Part shown: positions 23,644-32,904 of the stretch, piece after piece
Layout: every line of letters starts with the position of its first letter
Position numbering within the stretch: position 1 is the first letter of the stretch
DNA from: Locusta migratoria
Taxonomy: Eukaryota; Arthropoda; Insecta; Orthoptera; Acrididae
Direction: 5' to 3'
Assembly: GCA_026315105.1 (NCBI GenBank)
Contig: CM048744.1
Span: 318,625,270-318,689,269 of the forward strand
Length of the DNA: 64,000 nucleotides
Made by a program: the position numbers and the translations under genes
Notes under the pieces: generated by a model
The model's input: only the letters and a program-made list of their open reading frames with translations
Database searches by the model: none
Told to the model about the DNA's origin: nothing

Positions 23644-26532
23644 TTATGACCTGGGACCCAGCAGGACACCACCTTTCCCAGACTTTGTAGGTGGGAAAGG
23701 GTGTCCTGCATGTTCTCGACTACTTTATCTGGTGGGTACATGGTTTAGAGGGATTGAAGGGCAATCAGTGAGTTTGAGCAAACAAGGAATTCAAAACTTG
23801 CTACATGTCTCATCTACTGCACTGCCCATAGGATGGCATGAAGTTCCGAATCAAAGACAGTAAACTCTGGCGGAAGTTGGATCTTGGTGACCCGATGAGG
23901 AAAAACAACAGAGCAACCTACAAATCCCCTTGTTTAGACACATCCATGAATACAGCTACATAGTCTCGGTGCTTAGTTAAAATTTCATAAAATAATGAGG
24001 TAAAAACACTGGCAGGAGTGCAGCTTGTGCTGTACTGTGCTAAATTAAATTTACTCTGCACCTCTGTAGTAGCCTGGGTGGCATGCAGTTAAAAGTCTGG
24101 GTTTGGGCCCGTACTTGAGTTACACCAAGTGATTCCAGCACTTGCTGCATGTAGATCCCAAATGGACTGGTTACTAGTGGGCGATTGGAGAATAAGCGCA
24201 TCATATCAGGGCGAGCAACAGTTCAACAAGCTAGAGAATTTGAATTAGCAAGTATCTTACTGATCTGATGCACCACGAGAAGTTGCCGCTGTATGATGAG
24301 CAGCGATTTGCCAATCTCAGCACAGAGACAGGGGTTGGGGCTGGCCCTGTAAGCACTGGTGACCAGCCTAATCCCCTCATGGTGAACAGCGTCAATGATT
24401 TTCAGATATGTAGGTATTGCTAATCCATAGACTGTGGACCCATAATCTTGACGCGACCATACAAAAGCCCTATAAAATTCTAGTAGACATGCCCTGTCTG
24501 CCCCCTACAACTTGTGGCTCAGGCATTTCAAAATTTTCAGTGCCTTCTGGGCCCTGTTTCTCAGAATCTTCAGGTGTGGGAGTCACAGAAGTTTGGAGTC
24601 GAAAATGAGGTCCAGAAACCTCACAGTCTTTAAAAGGGAGAATGGTGCCACTCAGTTGTAGATTGGAAAGATTAAAAATACCACGAGAATGATTAAAATG
24701 AACACACACATTAGCAAAAACTGAAAACCTGTCTTTGCAACCCATTCCTCCAGCCTCTGCACTGTCATTTGCAACTGATGAGTCACAGTAGCAGAACTGG
24801 AGGAAGAACCTATAACGTTAAAGTCATCCATGAATAAGGAGCACTGTTCCAGGACTCCTGACAGTGGAAGTGAAACTATTAATGGCTGTAACAAAGAGGG
24901 TAAAACTTAAAACACTCCTCTGAGGGACATCATTATCCTGCTGAAATCAGTTTCACAACCTGCCACCAACTCAGTACCTAAAAAATTGCTTACATTGGAA
25001 GAACTGTAGAAATATGTGGAGATGGCTATGCAAGCTGCATTGATGGAGCTGCTCTAGAATAAGGCATCGCCAGGTAGTGTCGAATGCCTTACTGATGCAG
25101 AGCTGTTTACATAGGAATGCCTGCTGAATAGCAAACTAACAGTGTCATGTTCTCGACAATGGAGTGGTATCACCTGAAAGCACAATGAGGGCTGCTAAGC
25201 AACTGCCTGGTCTCCAACATCCAGCCCAGGCTGGAATTCACCATTCATTCCAGGGTCTTTCCTATACAGCTCATTAGAGCAATACTTCGGTAAATACTAG
25301 GAAGTTTTTCAGTCCTTCCCTGGTTTAAGAAGCGGAATTAAAATTGCTTTCCTCCACAAGTTGGGGAAATGGCCAGCCTGCCATATCAAATGAAAACATG
25401 CAAGGAGGATTTCCTTTGATTCTCCCGACAGGTGCTGTAGCATACTGTACTGTATACTGTCATAGCCAGGTGCAGTGTCATGAGATGCAGACAGCATATT
25501 CCAGCTCCCACATGGAGAAAGGGCAGTTGTATGACTCGGTGTTGTTGGACCTGAAGTCCAACTTGTCCCTCTCCACGGTCGCACGATATCGCTGAAATGC
25601 TGGACCCTGGCTAGCTATGGGAGTAGTGTTTACAAAATTCTCTGTCATAGTTTGGGCGATTTTGCCAGGTGTTGCTTGTAGACAACCCTTTTTCAGCACA
25701 GCTGCAATAGGTGAATGACTTTCTTTACCAGAAATCCTCCTAATGGCTTCCCATACGTTTGTGGAACAAGTGGAGCAGTTGACAGATCTCAGGATGCTTG
25801 CCAAGACCTTTTCTAGCTCTCCTTAATAATGTGTCGAGCCTTGGTTCTTGCGACTCTATAGGCTGTAAGGTTGTCAGTTGTTGGAGCACCCTTAAACCGT
25901 TACAGGGCCACATGCCTGGTTTTAATTCCCATGTGGCACTCACCTGACCACCAAGGGACAGGATGCCTGCGAAGTTCACCCGATGATCTAGGAACAGAAA
26001 GATAGCAGCCTGGTGGATCACTCGTGTTATGTGCTACACCCAAGCAGTGATGTCATCTCTGTGTGAGTTTTGCTAACTGAGCTTTTAGAAAGCCAAGATG
26101 ACCAGAAGTAGTCGTTTCTCTGTGTCCTGGCCATCTCAGCTTCTATAGCCACAATCTTTTCTAGTATTGTTGCTATTTCCAATTATTGTTTTGCTCACAT
26201 ATGGAAGAATTTTATGCATAAATATCACAATGTTTACAATTCAATGTTGTCCTGTGCCATATCCCCACACACCACCAATCCTGTCTCCAACCCCAATAAC
26301 CAGTCACAATAGTGTGTCCTTGTCACCCAATACTTAAATTGCATTCATTGTCATATCTATCATCATGCCCTGAAATGAGACACATCCTACCCAAGATCCT
26401 TCTAACCCCCCACCCCCCCACCTTCCTGAAAGTGGTGTTTCATCGCCCACCCAACCTCCACATCATAGTCCATCCCTATGCCACTTCCAATCCCAACCCC
26501 TTACTATAGGGATCATATCCCTGTGGAAGACA

Positions 26533-26546
26533 CCAATGTAAAATCT
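26533..26546. repeat. Target-site duplication, left copy
   Basis: CCAATGTAAAATCT is identical to 32459-32472 and marks the insertion of the intact LINE. Confidence 0.93.
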
Positions 26547-26579
26547 TTTTTTCTTTTTTTTTTTTTTTTTGTGGTTTTA

Positions 26580-26610
26580 GGGCGCACAACTTCTATGGTC
26601 ATTAGCGCCC
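26580..26610 (-). other. 3'-terminal hairpin of the LINE
   Basis: GGGCGC at 26580-26585 pairs with GCGCCC at 26605-26610, giving a 6-bp stem and 19-nt loop next to the poly(A) tail. LINEs with stringent 3' recognition use such a hairpin to recruit their RT. The loop contains CTAATGACCATAG on the element strand, which recurs in the SINE at 40206-40386. Confidence 0.7.
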
Positions 26611-26707
26611 AGCCAAGAACATAGATTCGCTATGATCTAAAAAAAATGGAGACTGTCAGAACATCAACAAGAGGCTAAAAACGAAAGATAAAAGACAATT
26701 AAAAGGG

Positions 26708-29700
26708 TTAAATATCATTGGATAGGTTGGCCAAGTTGATAAAACGCAAAACTCGAGCAGCTGCTCGTGTGTCATCAGCTAAAATTTCCTCCAGAGTAGA
26801 CGGAAAGTGAAGGGCTACACGGAGATGATTAAAATTAACACAAGTCAGTAAAACATGTCGCACTGTCAGCAGTTCACCGCAGGAGCACAGCGGTGCAGGA
26901 TCGGCGGTTAGCAAATGACGGTGGCTGAAACGGCAGTGACCGATCCGCAACCGGGCCAGGATGACCTCCTCCCGCCGAGAGGGGCGTGAGGAGGTCCTCC
27001 AAGCGGTCGGGATCGGTTTTACAGTTCGCAATTTGTTGTTGGACATTGAAAACCACACACTGTGCCATTGCGACACGATACTCCGGCGAAGAGCCCGGTG
27101 AACATCGTCAGATGGGACGCAAAAGGTAGCCACGCGAGGTAAAAGAGCTGCGGCCTTGGCCGCTATGTCGGCCGTCTCATTCCCGGGCACACCTACGTGG
27201 CCAGGGACCCACAGGAAAGAAACGTGACAGCTGTCATCTGCTAGCAACTGGAGGGAGCGTTGGATCTGATATACGAGAGGATGGTTCGAGAGACGTTCCT
27301 TAAGACTCTGCAGGGCACTAAGGGAGTCCGAACATATGGCATAGAAAGGTTGGCGGTGGCAGCAGGTATACAAAACGGCCTGGTGGAGGGCGAAAAGCTC
27401 AGCCGTGAAGTTCGAGCACCGATCAGGGAGCTTGTATTGGAAACGGTTGTCCCCGACGACGAAGGCAGATCCGACACAGGCAGTGCTCTTGGAACCATCA
27501 GTGTAAATAAATACGGCATTATCGAACCGCAAACGGAGTTCGACAAGCCTCGAGCGGTATACCAAATCCGGAGTGCTCTCCTTGGGGAGCGAACTAAGTT
27601 CAAGGTGTGTGTGAACCTGGGCCTGATGCCACGGTGGCAATGGGCTTTCGCTCAACCGAAGGGTGGAAGGAAGGGTAAAATCGAGCCGCTGTAGCAGGCG
27701 GCGAAACCGAACTCCAGGTGGAAGCAAGGCAATCGCAGACAACTGATATTGGCGATCGAGTGAGTCATCAAAAAATAATCTGTAAGATGGATGGTTGGGC
27801 AACGACCGTAGGCGGCATGCGTACCGACACAAGAGTATGTCACGTCGAGTGATCAAGGGTAATACAGCAGCCTCGGCATACAGACTCTCAACAGGGCTGG
27901 TATAAAATGCACCGGTCGCAAGACGTAAACCCCGATGGTGGATAGAGTTGAGACGGCGGAGAATCGATGGCCGTGCTGAAGAGTATACAAGGCTACCATA
28001 GTCGAGCTTCGACTGAACAATGGCCTGGTAAAGGTGAAGCAAGACGGTACGATCCGCTCCCCATGACGTGCCACTGAGGACACGAAGAACGTTAAGGGAT
28101 CGGGCACAACGGGCAGCCAAGTAGGACATGTGTGTGGACCAGCAAAGTTTCCGATCCAACAGGAGTCCCAAGAATTTCGTAGTCTCCACGAAAGGGAGAG
28201 CAACAGGGCCGAGACGTAGAGAAGGTGGAAGAAATTCCTTGTATCTCCAGAAATTGATACACAAAGTTTTCTCACTGGAGAATCGGAAGCCGTTTGCGAT
28301 GCTCCATGAATATAGACGGTCAAGACAGCGTTGGAGAGAACGCTCCAAGAGACACGTCTGCTGGGCGCTACAATAAATTGCGAAATCGTCAACAAAAAGA
28401 GATCCGGAGACGTCGGCTGAAAGGCAATCTACGATCGGATTGATTGCAATGGCAAAGAGCGCCACACTCAAGACGGAGCCCTGTCGTACCCCATTCTCCT
28501 GGCAAAAGGTATCTGACAAAACAGAGCCCACCCGTACCCGGAACTTGCGATCCGCCAAAAACGCTTCAATGAAAAGAGGAAGGCGGCCCCGAAGGCCCCA
28601 TGTGTGCAATGTGCGGAGAATGCCCGCTCTCCAACAGGTATCGTATGCCTTCTCCAAGTCGAAGAACACTGCTACTGTTTGACGCTTCTTTAGAAAGTTG
28701 TTCATAATGAAGGTCGACAACGTAACGAGGTGATCAGCAGCAGAGCGGTGTCGACGAAAACCGCATTGGATATTAGTCAGGAGGCGGCGAGATTCGAGGA
28801 GCCAGACCAACCGAGCGTTAACCATGCGTTCCATCACCTTACAGACGCAGCTCATCAGGGAAATGGGGTGATAACTGGAAGGAAGGTGTTTGTCCTTCCC
28901 TGGTTTGGGGATGGGGACAACAATGGCTTCACGCCAACTTGTGGGAACATGACCTTCAGTCCATATGCGATTGTAGGTACTAAGAAGAAAGCACTTGCCC
29001 GCAGGAGAGAGGTTCTTCAGCATCTCAATATGAATGGAATTGGGCCCGGGAGCAGAAGACCGGGACAGGGCGAGAGCATGGTCTAGCTCCTGCATGGTGA
29101 AGGCGAGGTTATAATTTTCACGGTTAAAAGAGCGGAAAGAAGGCGGCCGTGCCTCCTCTACCTGTTTGCGAGGGAGAAAGGCAGGGTGGTAATGGGCAGA
29201 GCTCGAAACCTCCGCAAAGAAACGACCCAATGCGGTTGAAACATCAGCGGGGTCCACGAGGACTGCGTTCTCTATGGTCAGGCCAGGAATCGGGGAGTGG
29301 ACCTTGATGCCGGACAAACGGCGGAGGCCACCCCAGACAACCGTGGATGGAGTGAAACGGTTAAAAGAACCAGTAAAAGCAGTCCAGCAAGCTTTCTTGC
29401 TGTCGTTTATGATACGACGGCACTGCGCTCTCATACGTTTGTAATTGATGCAATTCTCCAAAGTTGGGTGGCGGCGGAAGGTGCGTAAAGCACGGCGCCG
29501 GGCTCTAAGCGCGTCGCGACAGGCTGCAGTCCACCAAGGGACCTGGACACGACGCGGAGAAGAGGAAGTACGAGGTATGGAATGTTCAGCAGCGGTGAGA
29601 ATAACCTCTGTGAGGTAGTCGACCTGACTGTCACAGGTGGGAAAATCCCGATCGTGAAAAACAGCCATGGTAGAATAAAGCCCCCAGTCGGCTTTAGAAA

Positions 29701-30391
29701 TGTTCCATCTGGTGGGACGAGGAGATGGGGAATGATGCAGGAAGTGGATGATACAAGGGAAATGGTCACTTGAGTACGTGTCAGAAAGTGCATACCACTC
29801 AAACCGACCGGCAAGGTGAGGAGTGCATATTGCGAGGTCTATATGGGAGTAAGTGTCTGTTGTGTCGGAAAGGAAGGTCGGTGCACCGGTGTTGAGGCAG
29901 ACAAGATCGAGGTGTTGGAGGAGGTCCACCAAAAGGGAGCCTCTCGGACAAGGTGCCGGAGAGCCCCATAGGGGGTGGTGGGCATTAAAGTCGCCTACCA
30001 ACACGAAAGGTGAAGGGAGCTGGTCAACAAGGTGTAGCACATCCGCCCTAGTAAGGGCAGATGATGATGGCGAATAGATATTACAGAGGGAGAAGGTAAA
30101 TGTGGATAAGGTGATGCGGACGGCAACTGCCTGTAGGTGAGTGTGCAAGGAAATGGGATGGAAATAGACATCGTCTCGAAGGAGCATCAGAACCCCTCCA
30201 TGGGCTGGGACACCTTCCACGGGTGGCAGGTCGAACCGCACAGAGGTGTAGTGTGGAAAGTCTGCACGATCACGTGGACGCAACTTAGTTTCTTGAAGAC
30301 AGACGATAAGCGGGCAGTGCAACCGAAGGAGTAGTTTTAACTCCTCCCGGTTGGAACGAATGCCGCGAATATTCCATTGAAGGAGTGCCAT
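26708..30391 (-). CDS. LINE ORF2: APE endonuclease, reverse transcriptase, RNase H
   Basis: The frame is open from 30427, but the ATG at 30391 (MALLQWNIRGIRSN) is preferred because QWNIRG is the usual start of the APE-type endonuclease; this gives about 1227 residues. The endonuclease (about 1-230) shows QETKL, GDFNAHHPLWGS and SDHFP. The reverse transcriptase (about 450-770) shows FFDLEKAYD, NGVRQGSVLSVALF and the catalytic FVDDF near 28384-28395. RNase H (about 960-1085) keeps its acidic set: YTDGSKS, TAELFAL, CSDSLSAL and GNETAD, with WVPGHVGVPGNE. A C-terminal Cys/His cluster (CSCGELLTVRHVLLTC) follows. No disabling mutation is visible, so the copy may be active. The enzyme nicks target DNA and copies the element RNA in place. 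Confidence 0.95.
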   Translation of the reverse strand: MALLQWNIRGIRSNREELKLLLRLHCPLIVCLQETKLRPRDRADFPHYTSVRFDLPPVEGVPAHGGVLMLLRDDVYFHPISLHTHLQAVAVRITLSTFTFSLCNIYSPSSSALTRADVLHLVDQLPSPFVLVGDFNAHHPLWGSPAPCPRGSLLVDLLQHLDLVCLNTGAPTFLSDTTDTYSHIDLAICTPHLAGRFEWYALSDTYSSDHFPCIIHFLHHSPSPRPTRWNISKADWGLYSTMAVFHDRDFPTCDSQVDYLTEVILTAAEHSIPRTSSSPRRVQVPWWTAACRDALRARRRALRTFRRHPTLENCINYKRMRAQCRRIINDSKKACWTAFTGSFNRFTPSTVVWGGLRRLSGIKVHSPIPGLTIENAVLVDPADVSTALGRFFAEVSSSAHYHPAFLPRKQVEEARPPSFRSFNRENYNLAFTMQELDHALALSRSSAPGPNSIHIEMLKNLSPAGKCFLLSTYNRIWTEGHVPTSWREAIVVPIPKPGKDKHLPSSYHPISLMSCVCKVMERMVNARLVWLLESRRLLTNIQCGFRRHRSAADHLVTLSTFIMNNFLKKRQTVAVFFDLEKAYDTCWRAGILRTLHTWGLRGRLPLFIEAFLADRKFRVRVGSVLSDTFCQENGVRQGSVLSVALFAIAINPIVDCLSADVSGSLFVDDFAIYCSAQQTCLLERSLQRCLDRLYSWSIANGFRFSSEKTLCINFWRYKEFLPPSLRLGPVALPFVETTKFLGLLLDRKLCWSTHMSYLAARCARSLNVLRVLSGTSWGADRTVLLHLYQAIVQSKLDYGSLVYSSARPSILRRLNSIHHRGLRLATGAFYTSPVESLYAEAAVLPLITRRDILLCRYACRLRSLPNHPSYRLFFDDSLDRQYQLSAIALLPPGVRFRRLLQRLDFTLPSTLRLSESPLPPWHQAQVHTHLELSSLPKESTPDLVYRSRLVELRLRFDNAVFIYTDGSKSTACVGSAFVVGDNRFQYKLPDRCSNFTAELFALHQAVLYTCCHRQPFYAICSDSLSALQSLKERLSNHPLVYQIQRSLQLLADDSCHVSFLWVPGHVGVPGNETADIAAKAAALLPRVATFCVPSDDVHRALRRSIVSQWHSVWFSMSNNKLRTVKPIPTAWRTSSRPSRREEVILARLRIGHCRFSHRHLLTADPAPLCSCGELLTVRHVLLTCVNFNHLRVALHFPSTLEEILADDTRAAARVLRFINLANLSNDI

Positions 30392-30440
30392 GATAAAAAT
30401 GAAATAAGAAATAAGGATAAAAACCAACTAGCAAGCGGGG

Positions 30441-31847
30441 TCACCTCGACGGCCCCTGAGGACCGAATTTCGAGGAAGCACTGCTATCACCATCTAGTGG
30501 CAAAGGGTCATGTTCCATTCGTTCGATCGACGCGTCTGCCACCTCCCGGAGTTGATCAGGAGGGGCAGCTTCCACCGCCGGTAGACGGCCGAGTGCCCGG
30601 CAAACGGAGCGTCCCGGTGAAACAGAAGACGGCCGAGTCCGGCAACTGTTGGATGGCGTGACCGACGAGTCACGCCTCGGCGGGGAAGGTGGGGGCTGTT
30701 CTTTTTTGGAAGCCTTCTTAGAAGCATGACGGGTTGAAGAAGCGGTTGACGATTGAGAAGTCGGAGTCTTGAGAAAATCTTCACGGACGGGTTCCCTTTT
30801 TGAACTCTGGGCAGCAGATTTGGGTGCCCGGGATGTGTGTGAACTGGTCGACGAATTCAGTGTAAAACGGGTAGAAGGCATCGGAGAGGTGGAACGAGCA
30901 ATTTTCGGGCTAGCCGATCTGACGACAGTGTCACTGAACGTTAAATTGCAAGTCTGAATGCCCACCTCCTTAGTTGGTTGAGGGGAGGTGAGGACCTGGC
31001 TGAAAGTACCTGATGGGAGTACTGCGGGCTTCCTACTAGCTAATAACTTCCGAGCGGCATAGGTCGAGACCTTCTCCTTCACGCGAATCTCTTGGATGAC
31101 CCGCTCTTCTTTATAAACGGGGCAGTCCCGTGAAGAAGCAGCATGGTCACCCATGCAATTAATGCAGTGAGGGGATGGAGGTAGACATTCACCCTCATGA
31201 GCGTCCCTGCCACAGGTGGCGCACTTGGCTGCATTTGGACAAGATTTACTGGTATGATTGTACCTTTGGCAATGGAAGCAGCGTGTAGGATTTGGTATGT
31301 ACGGACGGACGGAAATGACCTCGTAGCCCGCTTTCACTTTCGATGGCAGGTCAACCTTGTCAAAAGTCAAGAAGACAGTACGGGTTGGCACGAGGTCATT
31401 GTTAATCTTTTTCATCACGCGATGAACATCCGTGACTCCCTGATCGGACATATAGTTCAATATCTCCTCGTCCGATAACCCATCCAGTGATCTAGAAAAC
31501 ACTACCCCCCGCGAAGAGTTGAGGGTGCGGTGAGCCTCCACTTTCACAGGGAAAGTATGTACAAGGGTAGCTCGAAGTAACTTCTGCGCCTGGAATGCAT
31601 TTTCTATTTCGAGCAACAAGGTCCCGTTGCGCTGCCTAGAGCAGGTCTTCAAGGGACCAGCGATCGCATCGACACCCTTCTGAATAATGAACGGATTTAC
31701 TGCAGAAAAATCCTTATCGTCGGTACGTGATACCACCAGGAACCTAGGAATGGTTGGCAATGCTTTCTGTGGCTGAGAATCATGTTTCCGCTTATGGGTC
31801 AGGGTTATAGATGATGTGGAAGGTTTCATAGCGGAGGTGTCCCCCAT
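30441..31847 (-). CDS. LINE ORF1: gag-like RNA-binding protein with three zinc knuckles
   Basis: The ORF encodes 468 residues from ATG at 31847. ORF1 proteins of this group coat the element RNA and form the RNP needed for retrotransposition. The N-terminal half (about 35-180) fits the RRM-like core typical of insect LINE gag proteins. Three zinc knuckles follow at about 190-260: CFHCQRYNHTSKSC, CATCGRDAHEGEC and CINCMGDHAASSRDC. The C-terminal 170 residues are rich in Ser, Thr, Pro and Arg and likely disordered. The stop lies 49 nt before the preferred ATG of ORF2, suggesting reinitiation or coupled translation of ORF2. Confidence 0.93.
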   Translation of the reverse strand: MGDTSAMKPSTSSITLTHKRKHDSQPQKALPTIPRFLVVSRTDDKDFSAVNPFIIQKGVDAIAGPLKTCSRQRNGTLLLEIENAFQAQKLLRATLVHTFPVKVEAHRTLNSSRGVVFSRSLDGLSDEEILNYMSDQGVTDVHRVMKKINNDLVPTRTVFLTFDKVDLPSKVKAGYEVISVRPYIPNPTRCFHCQRYNHTSKSCPNAAKCATCGRDAHEGECLPPSPHCINCMGDHAASSRDCPVYKEERVIQEIRVKEKVSTYAARKLLASRKPAVLPSGTFSQVLTSPQPTKEVGIQTCNLTFSDTVVRSASPKIARSTSPMPSTRFTLNSSTSSHTSRAPKSAAQSSKREPVREDFLKTPTSQSSTASSTRHASKKASKKEQPPPSPPRRDSSVTPSNSCRTRPSSVSPGRSVCRALGRLPAVEAAPPDQLREVADASIERMEHDPLPLDGDSSASSKFGPQGPSR

Positions 31848-32458
31848 GATTACCGACGTCTCCGATGGCGCGCTCCTTCCTTGTGAGGGCCCTCACTGAG
31901 GGCGCACCCGCCTTAGGTGACTGTTCGCACCTCAGGTCACACCTCCCGAGAACGGACGGAGGGACCAATTGGCATGTTCGGAAGGTATCAGCTCGGGTAA
32001 TCACTCCTCCCTGGGCCCGGCCTTTACCGGGGGGGTACGTACGTGCCCTACATGTCTACCCGGGGCGGGGAGTTACGCCTTACCCCGTCACCGGCTATGC
32101 AGAGCGTGGGTCGACCTTCAGACACGCACAGGGAGGAAAGAAAGGAGGAAGGAGAGAAAGGGATGAAGGAGGAGGGAGAATCTCAAACGCCGAGGCGGAG
32201 ATTAAAGGGTGAGTCAAGAACAAGGAGAAAGGAAAAATAGGACAAGGCTGAAGAACAAGAAAGGAAGAGGACCAAGAAGAGAAGACAGGAAGCGAAAAAG
32301 AAACCTTTGACTGATGAAAAAACGCCCGTCTCCGGGCGAAGGCACAAACCGGGGGGGAAAGAGGGAAGCGGCCTGGGACGGAAGAAAGGTCGCTTCGGCT
32401 CGGGGCCCCGTGCGCGCCACACACGTACCCACAAAAGAGCTGTGGGCCCCCTGGGGGG
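31848..32458 (-). promoter_or_regulatory. GC-rich 5' UTR and presumed internal promoter of the LINE
   Basis: About 610 bp of GC-rich sequence separates the 5' end from ORF1. Full-length LINEs need a promoter inside the transcribed 5' end, so this is inferred to be it; no TATA box is visible. The extreme 5' end (32445-32460) is the palindrome GGCCCCCTGGGGGGCC, one base off perfect. Short ORFs here (32043-32568) look like composition artefacts. Confidence 0.5.
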
Positions 32459-32472
32459 CCAATGTAAAATCT
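32459..32472. repeat. Target-site duplication, right copy
   Basis: CCAATGTAAAATCT matches 26533-26546 exactly. The duplicated target lies in the Penelope-like coding fragment that the LINE interrupts. Confidence 0.93.
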
Positions 32473-32904
32473 GACCAACCCACCCATCCAGCACTTTGTA
32501 TTCCAGTCCTGTCACAGGCTTATCCTATCCCATCAGAAGTCAAGCCACCTGTGAAAGCAGGCATGTGATATACCAACTCTGCTGAAGTCATTGCACAGCA
32601 TTCTCTATGGCACGATAACGAACCAGCTGTCCATGATAAATGTCCACTGCAAAACTATGGCAAAAAGCTAGATGGACCACCCTGTGGCACAGCATGAGGC
32701 TGAACACAACACACTTGATTTCAATGGCTGCTTTACTGCCCAAGCCATATGGATCCTCCCCTCCATCATAGCTTTTCTGAACTGCGGAGATGGGAGTTGT
32801 CCCTTCAACACATTCTACGGCCCCACAACCATCCTGGCCTCAACCTAAGATAATTTGCCATCCCAACACCCTATGCCTAACACTGTTCACCTGCCCCCCC
32901 CCCC

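Larger units (their letters stand above)
20640..26110 (-). pseudogene. Decayed 5'-truncated non-LTR element (RT and RNase H), split by an LTR element
   Basis: Minus-strand pieces in several frames line up with ORF2 of the intact LINE. They include the post-endonuclease region (about 25990-25740), RT start (APGYDSIQYSMLQHLSGESK, then HFPNLWRKAILIPLLKPGKD, 25470-25312), the RT centre (LFMDDFNVIGSS, about 24820), the thumb (SWGADRACLLEF-like, about 24450) and RNase H (FDSELHAILWAV, SNSLIALQSL, CWVPGH, 23860-23645). RNase H then stops at the LTR element and resumes beyond it at 21177 with MDIQGNERADVTANEA. The endonuclease is missing, so the copy was probably 5'-truncated on insertion. It is related to the intact LINE but far more diverged. 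Confidence 0.85.
26547..32458 (-). mobile_element. Full-length, apparently intact non-LTR retrotransposon (I-type: gag-like ORF1, EN-RT-RNase H ORF2)
   Basis: This 5.9-kb element is bounded by the 14-bp direct repeat CCAATGTAAAATCT at 26533-26546 and 32459-32472. Its 3' end is a poly(A) tail (T run at 26546-26570 on the plus strand). It has a GC-rich 5' UTR of about 600 bp, ORF1 and ORF2 without stops or frameshifts, and a short 3' UTR with a hairpin. Its GC content is clearly higher than that of the flanks. ORF2 has EN, RT and RNase H with catalytic residues in place, as in the I group of LINEs; the exact clade needs a tree. The element interrupts a Penelope-like fragment. Confidence 0.96.
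26270..32860 (+). pseudogene. Penelope-like GIY-YIG fragment interrupted by the intact LINE
   Basis: Left of the LINE (26270-26546) decayed plus-strand sequence reads FHRPPNLHIIVHPYATSNPN then GSYPCGRHQCKI. Right of it (32473-32860) the reading continues with PTHPSSTLYSS, SQATCESRHVIYQL and later FSELRRWELS and HPGLNLR with frameshifts. The CGR-x-CK-C, TC-S-x-x-VIY and RRWEL-(Y)-LR-PPGLN pattern is typical of the zinc-finger and GIY-YIG endonuclease end of Penelope-like retroelements. The fragment is truncated and has multiple frameshifts. The call comes from remembered motifs; a profile search would settle it. Confidence 0.65.

Noticed and set aside
27260..27694. Plus-strand ORFs opposite the LINE (27260-27694, 28128-30334)
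   Set aside because: They are antisense shadows of the long high-GC ORF2 and contain no domains.
32043..32568. Overlapping ORFs on both strands in the LINE 5' UTR
   Set aside because: GC-rich sequence with few stops; six frames are open at once and none carries motifs.
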